From a bacterium (GTDB taxonomy: Bacteria > T1Sed10-126): 9,521 nt of DNA. The first letter of the stretch is position 1. The number at the start of each line of letters is the position of its first letter. Below, in pieces: positions 7,089 through 9,521 of the stretch. The stretch is taken from the NCBI GenBank assembly GCA_003557545.1, contig PWOD01000057.1, forward strand, positions 1-9,521. The letters run 5' to 3'. Both the position numbers and the translations under genes were made by a program. Under the pieces are notes generated by a model that searched no databases, was not told where the DNA came from, and saw nothing but the letters and a program-made list of their open reading frames with translations.

Positions 7089-8061
7089 GGTTGAGGACCT
7101 CATCAACTGTTTGTAAAACTTTATCCTTGACCTCAGACAAGGAACCCTGAACGGAAGCGCCGGCGGCGGCCGAATGCCCACCACCACCAAAACGACTAAC
7201 TATAGGCATGAGGTCTATACCCTGTTTACTACGAAAGCTCACCTTGACGGTTCTACTATCGGGACGTTCACAAAACAATATAACAATTTTAGCTCCTTCC
7301 ACCTGGCGCAGCTGATTAATCGCCTCGTTCAGATCATCTTCGGAGGTCCCGGTTCGTCTAAAAAGCTCCCCTGTAACCTGGCTCCAGACAACTGATTCCC
7401 GCTGCTGTAAACCGGTTAATATTTCACCCAGCAAAACTCGCGACTGGAGTGATTCCCGTTCATATATCAGACTATAGATCTCCTCGGTATGAAAATCGCC
7501 AGCCTCCATCAACCGGGCAACCGCCTGATGAGTTAGCGCCGTAGTATTCCCATGTCGAAAACAGCCGGTATCAGTAACAATACTGGCATACAAAGCACGA
7601 GCTACAGCGGGAGTTATAGTCTCTCCCAGATGCTGATAAAAGCGAAAAACAATCTCTCCCACGCTGGAAATTTCCGGACAGAGAATTTTCAGATCGACAT
7701 CAAGGTGATTGTTCTGATGGTGATCAATCACCACCAGCCGATCAAGCCCCTCCAGATAGGGTTGAAAATTAGCCGTACGTTGAAGATTACCACAATCAAT
7801 TACGATCCCCACGTCAACCGGCCTATCAGGAATGGTAACCCGCCAGGTAGATTCAGTAGTTAAAAAATCCATATTAGTGGGGGGTGGATCGGGGTTTGAC
7901 AGATAAACCTGCTTATCCCAACTTTCCAGCAGATATCCAAGAGAATACTGAGTACCGATACAATAGCCATCCGGTCTTTCATGACCAACTATGATAAAAC
8001 TATTATTATTTTTTAAGATTTCCGCCAGTCGATCAAAGCTGTTCTGGAGAGTCTGACTCAT
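7078..8061 (-). CDS. nrnA: DHH/DHHA1 phosphoesterase of the NrnA type (nanoRNase / pAp phosphatase) with altered motif I
   Basis: NrnA-family enzymes hydrolyse 2-5 nt RNA fragments and 3'-phosphoadenosine 5'-phosphate; relatives cleave cyclic dinucleotide products. The protein is 327 residues, the normal size. Visible: H27 and PDG at 30-32 (motif I), VIDC with D89 (motif II), DHH at 113-115 (motif III), VTDTG with D164 (motif IV), and a C-terminal DHHA1 domain with GGGGHSAAAG at 292-301. Motif I reads PDGYCIGTQ where the family has PDGDxIGS. The second aspartate, normally a metal ligand, is Tyr33 (codon TAT at 7965-7963); all other ligands remain. This could reduce or change activity, or be a sequencing error. 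The ATG at 8061 has AAGGCGG at 8068-8074, 6 bases away, and overlaps rbfA by 29 bases. Placement between rbfA and truB is common in clostridial-type genomes. With pnp in the same cluster, a role in finishing RNA decay is a reasonable inference. Confidence 0.93.
   Translation of the reverse strand: MSQTLQNSFDRLAEILKNNNSFIIVGHERPDGYCIGTQYSLGYLLESWDKQVYLSNPDPPPTNMDFLTTESTWRVTIPDRPVDVGIVIDCGNLQRTANFQPYLEGLDRLVVIDHHQNNHLDVDLKILCPEISSVGEIVFRFYQHLGETITPAVARALYASIVTDTGCFRHGNTTALTHQAVARLMEAGDFHTEEIYSLIYERESLQSRVLLGEILTGLQQRESVVWSQVTGELFRRTGTSEDDLNEAINQLRQVEGAKIVILFCERPDSRTVKVSFRSKQGIDLMPIVSRFGGGGHSAAAGASVQGSLSEVKDKVLQTVDEVLNRAG
7097..7101 (-). promoter_or_regulatory. Candidate truB ribosome-binding site GAGGT inside nrnA
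   Basis: GAGGT, part of ATGAGGT on the minus strand, lies 8 bases before the GTG at 7088. The competing ATG at 7103 overlaps this element and has no purine-rich site before it. This decides the start between a 301- and a 306-residue protein. Confidence 0.5.
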
Positions 8062-8413
8062 TCCGTTCCGCCTTCAATTCCTTCATGATCTCGGTTATCT
8101 TCTGTGCATCCTTCAAAGTGGTATCCTCCCTGAAACGCAACTCAGGAATATATTTCAACGGCAGGGCTCTTGTAACCCCGGCCCGAATTGTTTTTTCTTT
8201 CCTTCGCAACAACTTAAGGCTTTCCTTCCGAAGTTCTTCATCCTTTTTAATATGACTGACATAGACGGTTGCCTTACGATAATCGGGAGTCAGTTCAACA
8301 CCGGTGACGGACAGCAGATCCAGCCGATGTTTATCCGGCAACTCCTGCTTTATCAGCTTACTGATAACTTTCTTTAGATCAGCTTCAATCCTTCTACGTT
8401 TGACATTAGACAT
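8033..8413 (-). CDS. rbfA: 30S ribosome-binding factor RbfA
   Basis: RbfA binds immature 30S subunits near the 5' end helix of 16S rRNA and assists late maturation, notably in the cold. From the ATG at 8413 the protein is 126 residues, within the family range. It starts MSNVKRRRIEADLKKVISKLI, followed by the beta strands VTGVELTPDYRKATVYVSH typical of its KH-like fold. LPLKYIPELRFREDTTLKDAQKI closes the domain, and a short charged tail follows. The open frame extends to 8479, but GAGAGG at 8423-8428, 9 bases before 8413, and the conserved MSNVKRRR start reject the longer version, which would run far into ylxP. The ylxP stop sits 13 bases upstream, and the 3' end overlaps nrnA by 29 bases, a long overlap even for this tightly packed operon. 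It follows infB and DUF503 as in many Firmicutes. Confidence 0.95.
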   Translation of the reverse strand: MSNVKRRRIEADLKKVISKLIKQELPDKHRLDLLSVTGVELTPDYRKATVYVSHIKKDEELRKESLKLLRRKEKTIRAGVTRALPLKYIPELRFREDTTLKDAQKITEIMKELKAERNESDSPEQL

Positions 8414-8426
8414 GTTTAATAACCTC

Positions 8427-8714
8427 TCAAAAAATCTTTCGATGATAATTGCGCAGTTCAAAATCGACAGCCAAATCAAGCTCCCGAACTATTTTATCCT
8501 GTAGGCTAATGAGTTGTTTTTTAGAGGAACTGACGGAAGCCATCGATAATGTTATCAACCTTTGATGGTCCTGGTTATCCACTTCAGCCACAGCCAGATT
8601 AAACCGACCGGTAAGTCGGTCAATAAGCCGGCGAACTATCTGGCGTTTATCTTTAAGCGAAAAACTACCCGGACAATAAAGTTCACATTCAAAGAAAAAT
8701 TTAAAGCCGGACAC
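8427..8714 (-). CDS. ylxP: DUF503 (YlxP-like) small protein
   Basis: A 95-residue protein of the DUF503/YlxP family, which regularly sits between infB and rbfA. Its exact biochemical role is not settled; its location and reported links in Bacillus suggest a function with ribosome assembly or RNA. Family features visible: an N-terminal beta strand followed by CPGSFSLKDKRQIVRRLIDR (about 14-33), matching the PGsxSLKeKRxvv signature, then RFNLAVAEVDNQD (about 37-49) and a C-terminal alternating segment ending in HRKIF. The start codon is GTG at 8714, sharing one base with the TAG stop of infB (TAGTG). The nearest purine-rich element, GAGGT, lies about 15 bases upstream, too far for efficient independent initiation. 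Translation is therefore probably coupled to termination of infB. Confidence 0.9.
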   Translation of the reverse strand: MSGFKFFFECELYCPGSFSLKDKRQIVRRLIDRLTGRFNLAVAEVDNQDHQRLITLSMASVSSSKKQLISLQDKIVRELDLAVDFELRNYHRKIF

Positions 8715-9521
8715 TAGAGTTCAGGCTCAACCTCATGTTCAACGAAAATTTCAAACTGATCTCCAACTTTAAGATCATTAAAATTCTCCAGTCTCATTCC
8801 ACACTCATAACCTTCAGCAACCTCAGCCACATCCTCCTTAAACCTTTTCAACGAAGCAATGTCACCTTCAAAGATAACTGCGCCCTCTCTAACCACCCGA
8901 CAGGAGGCTTTACGGGTAACCTTGCCCTCGGTCACATAACAACCTGCAACCTTTCCAACGCCTGATATTGAAAACAGATCACGCACTTCCACAACACCGA
9001 TTATCTCTTCCTCAATATCCGGTTCAAGCATACCAACCATGGCCTCTTTAACATCTTCAATCGCCTCATAAATTACGCGGTAGCTTTTTATCTCTATGCC
9101 CAACTGGTTAGCCATTTTACGAGCCCGACTTCCCGGGCGAACATTAAACCCGATTATCATACCATCGGCCGCATCAGCCAGCCTAACATCGGCCTCAGTA
9201 ACCGCACCGACGCCGCCATGGATAACTTCCACTTCAACATCAGCCGACTCAATGTTACCCAGCGAGTCACGTAAAACCTCAACCGCACCGCTGGTGTCAG
9301 CTTTAACGATAACATGAAGATTTTTAATTTTACCCTTTTCAATAAATTCCTGTAACTGATCCAATGTTACACGACCCTGATCCCTGACCCTGGAGCTTTT
9401 CAACTCCTCCTGCCTTTCCCCGGCAAGTTTACGGGCATCGGACAGATCATCAACAACTTCAAAAAAATCTCCCGGGACGGCCAGGTCCTCGAATCCCAGC
9501 ACTTCAACCGGAGTTCCGGGA
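8714..9521 (-). CDS. infB: Translation initiation factor IF-2, C-terminal part (5' end outside window)
   Basis: IF2 is the GTPase that places initiator fMet-tRNA on the 30S subunit and promotes subunit joining. Only the last 268 codons are in the window. The frame continues upstream of 9502 through PGTPVEV to the edge, so no start is present and the GTG at 9502 is internal. Visible are the end of the beta-barrel domain II (PGTPVEVLGFEDLAVPGD), and domain III with IKNLHVIVKADTSGAVEVL, HGGVGAVTEADVRLA and IIGFNVRP. The C-terminal fMet-tRNA-binding domain has GVVEVRDLFSISGVGKVAGC, IASLKRFKEDVAEVAEGYEC and GMRLENFNDLKVGD. All match the family well. The GTPase domain and N-terminal region are outside the window. 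The gene ends with TAG overlapping the GTG of ylxP by one base, and the order infB-ylxP-rbfA is standard for Firmicutes. Confidence 0.98.
   Translation of the reverse strand, partial: PGTPVEVLGFEDLAVPGDFFEVVDDLSDARKLAGERQEELKSSRVRDQGRVTLDQLQEFIEKGKIKNLHVIVKADTSGAVEVLRDSLGNIESADVEVEVIHGGVGAVTEADVRLADAADGMIIGFNVRPGSRARKMANQLGIEIKSYRVIYEAIEDVKEAMVGMLEPDIEEEIIGVVEVRDLFSISGVGKVAGCYVTEGKVTRKASCRVVREGAVIFEGDIASLKRFKEDVAEVAEGYECGMRLENFNDLKVGDQFEIFVEHEVEPEL

Noticed and set aside
7104-7190. Long N-terminal extension of TruB to 7190
   Set aside because: It would overlap the conserved GGGGH region of NrnA by more than 100 bases and has no similarity to TruB N-termini.
8414-8479. N-terminal extension of RbfA to 8479
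   Set aside because: It overlaps the DUF503 coding sequence and covers the rbfA ribosome-binding site; RbfA homologues begin near MSNVKRRR.
9500-9502. GTG at 9502 as a start of a short IF2 form
   Set aside because: The frame continues upstream through PGTPVEV, typical IF2 domain II sequence, so the gene is simply cut by the window edge.
1-9521. Mobile element, CRISPR, defence system or biosynthetic cluster
   Set aside because: No long direct or inverted repeats, transposase, spaced repeats or unknown gene clusters were seen; almost the whole window is conserved housekeeping genes.

Overview
The window is a compact run of bacterial housekeeping genes, all read from the minus strand. Transcription therefore runs from the right edge to the left: infB (3' part) - ylxP/DUF503 - rbfA - nrnA - truB - ribF - rpsO - pnp - ftsK - start of a signal-peptide protein. 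This is the classic nusA-infB / rpsO-pnp block of Firmicutes-type bacteria. The DUF503 gene and an NrnA-type DHH phosphoesterase between rbfA and truB point to a clostridial or related lineage. The Shine-Dalgarno sites are mostly strong (AGGAGG), GTG starts are frequent and base composition is intermediate. A diderm Firmicute such as a Halanaerobiales relative is possible, but that is a guess from gene order and style, not a proof.

Right part (about 4945-9521): seven genes are packed with overlaps or gaps of at most 13 bases, and many ribosome-binding sites lie inside the preceding gene. They encode the initiation factor IF2 C-terminus, a small DUF503 protein, the 30S maturation factor RbfA, the nanoRNA/pAp phosphoesterase NrnA, the tRNA pseudouridine-55 synthase TruB, the flavin enzyme RibF and ribosomal protein S15. 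This is evidently one translationally coupled transcript serving translation initiation, ribosome assembly, tRNA modification and flavin cofactor supply.

Middle (2477-4944): pnp (polynucleotide phosphorylase) follows rpsO after a 148-base AT-rich leader without a convincing terminator. The 208 bases after pnp hold two successive hairpins that look like tandem transcription terminators and mark the end of the operon. NrnA and PNPase in one cluster pair the degradation of RNA with clearance of its shortest products.

Left part (1-2476): a full-length FtsK/SpoIIIE DNA translocase, then the first 43 codons of a gene with an N-terminal signal sequence that starts inside the 3' end of ftsK and leaves the window.

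I found no mobile element, CRISPR array, tRNA, rRNA or clearly novel system. The most unusual observation is in NrnA: the second aspartate of DHH motif I, normally a metal ligand, is read as tyrosine while every other motif is intact. Other points are the uncatalogued secreted or lipoprotein gene at the left edge, the 29-base rbfA/nrnA overlap, and start-codon corrections for pnp, rpsO, truB and rbfA.
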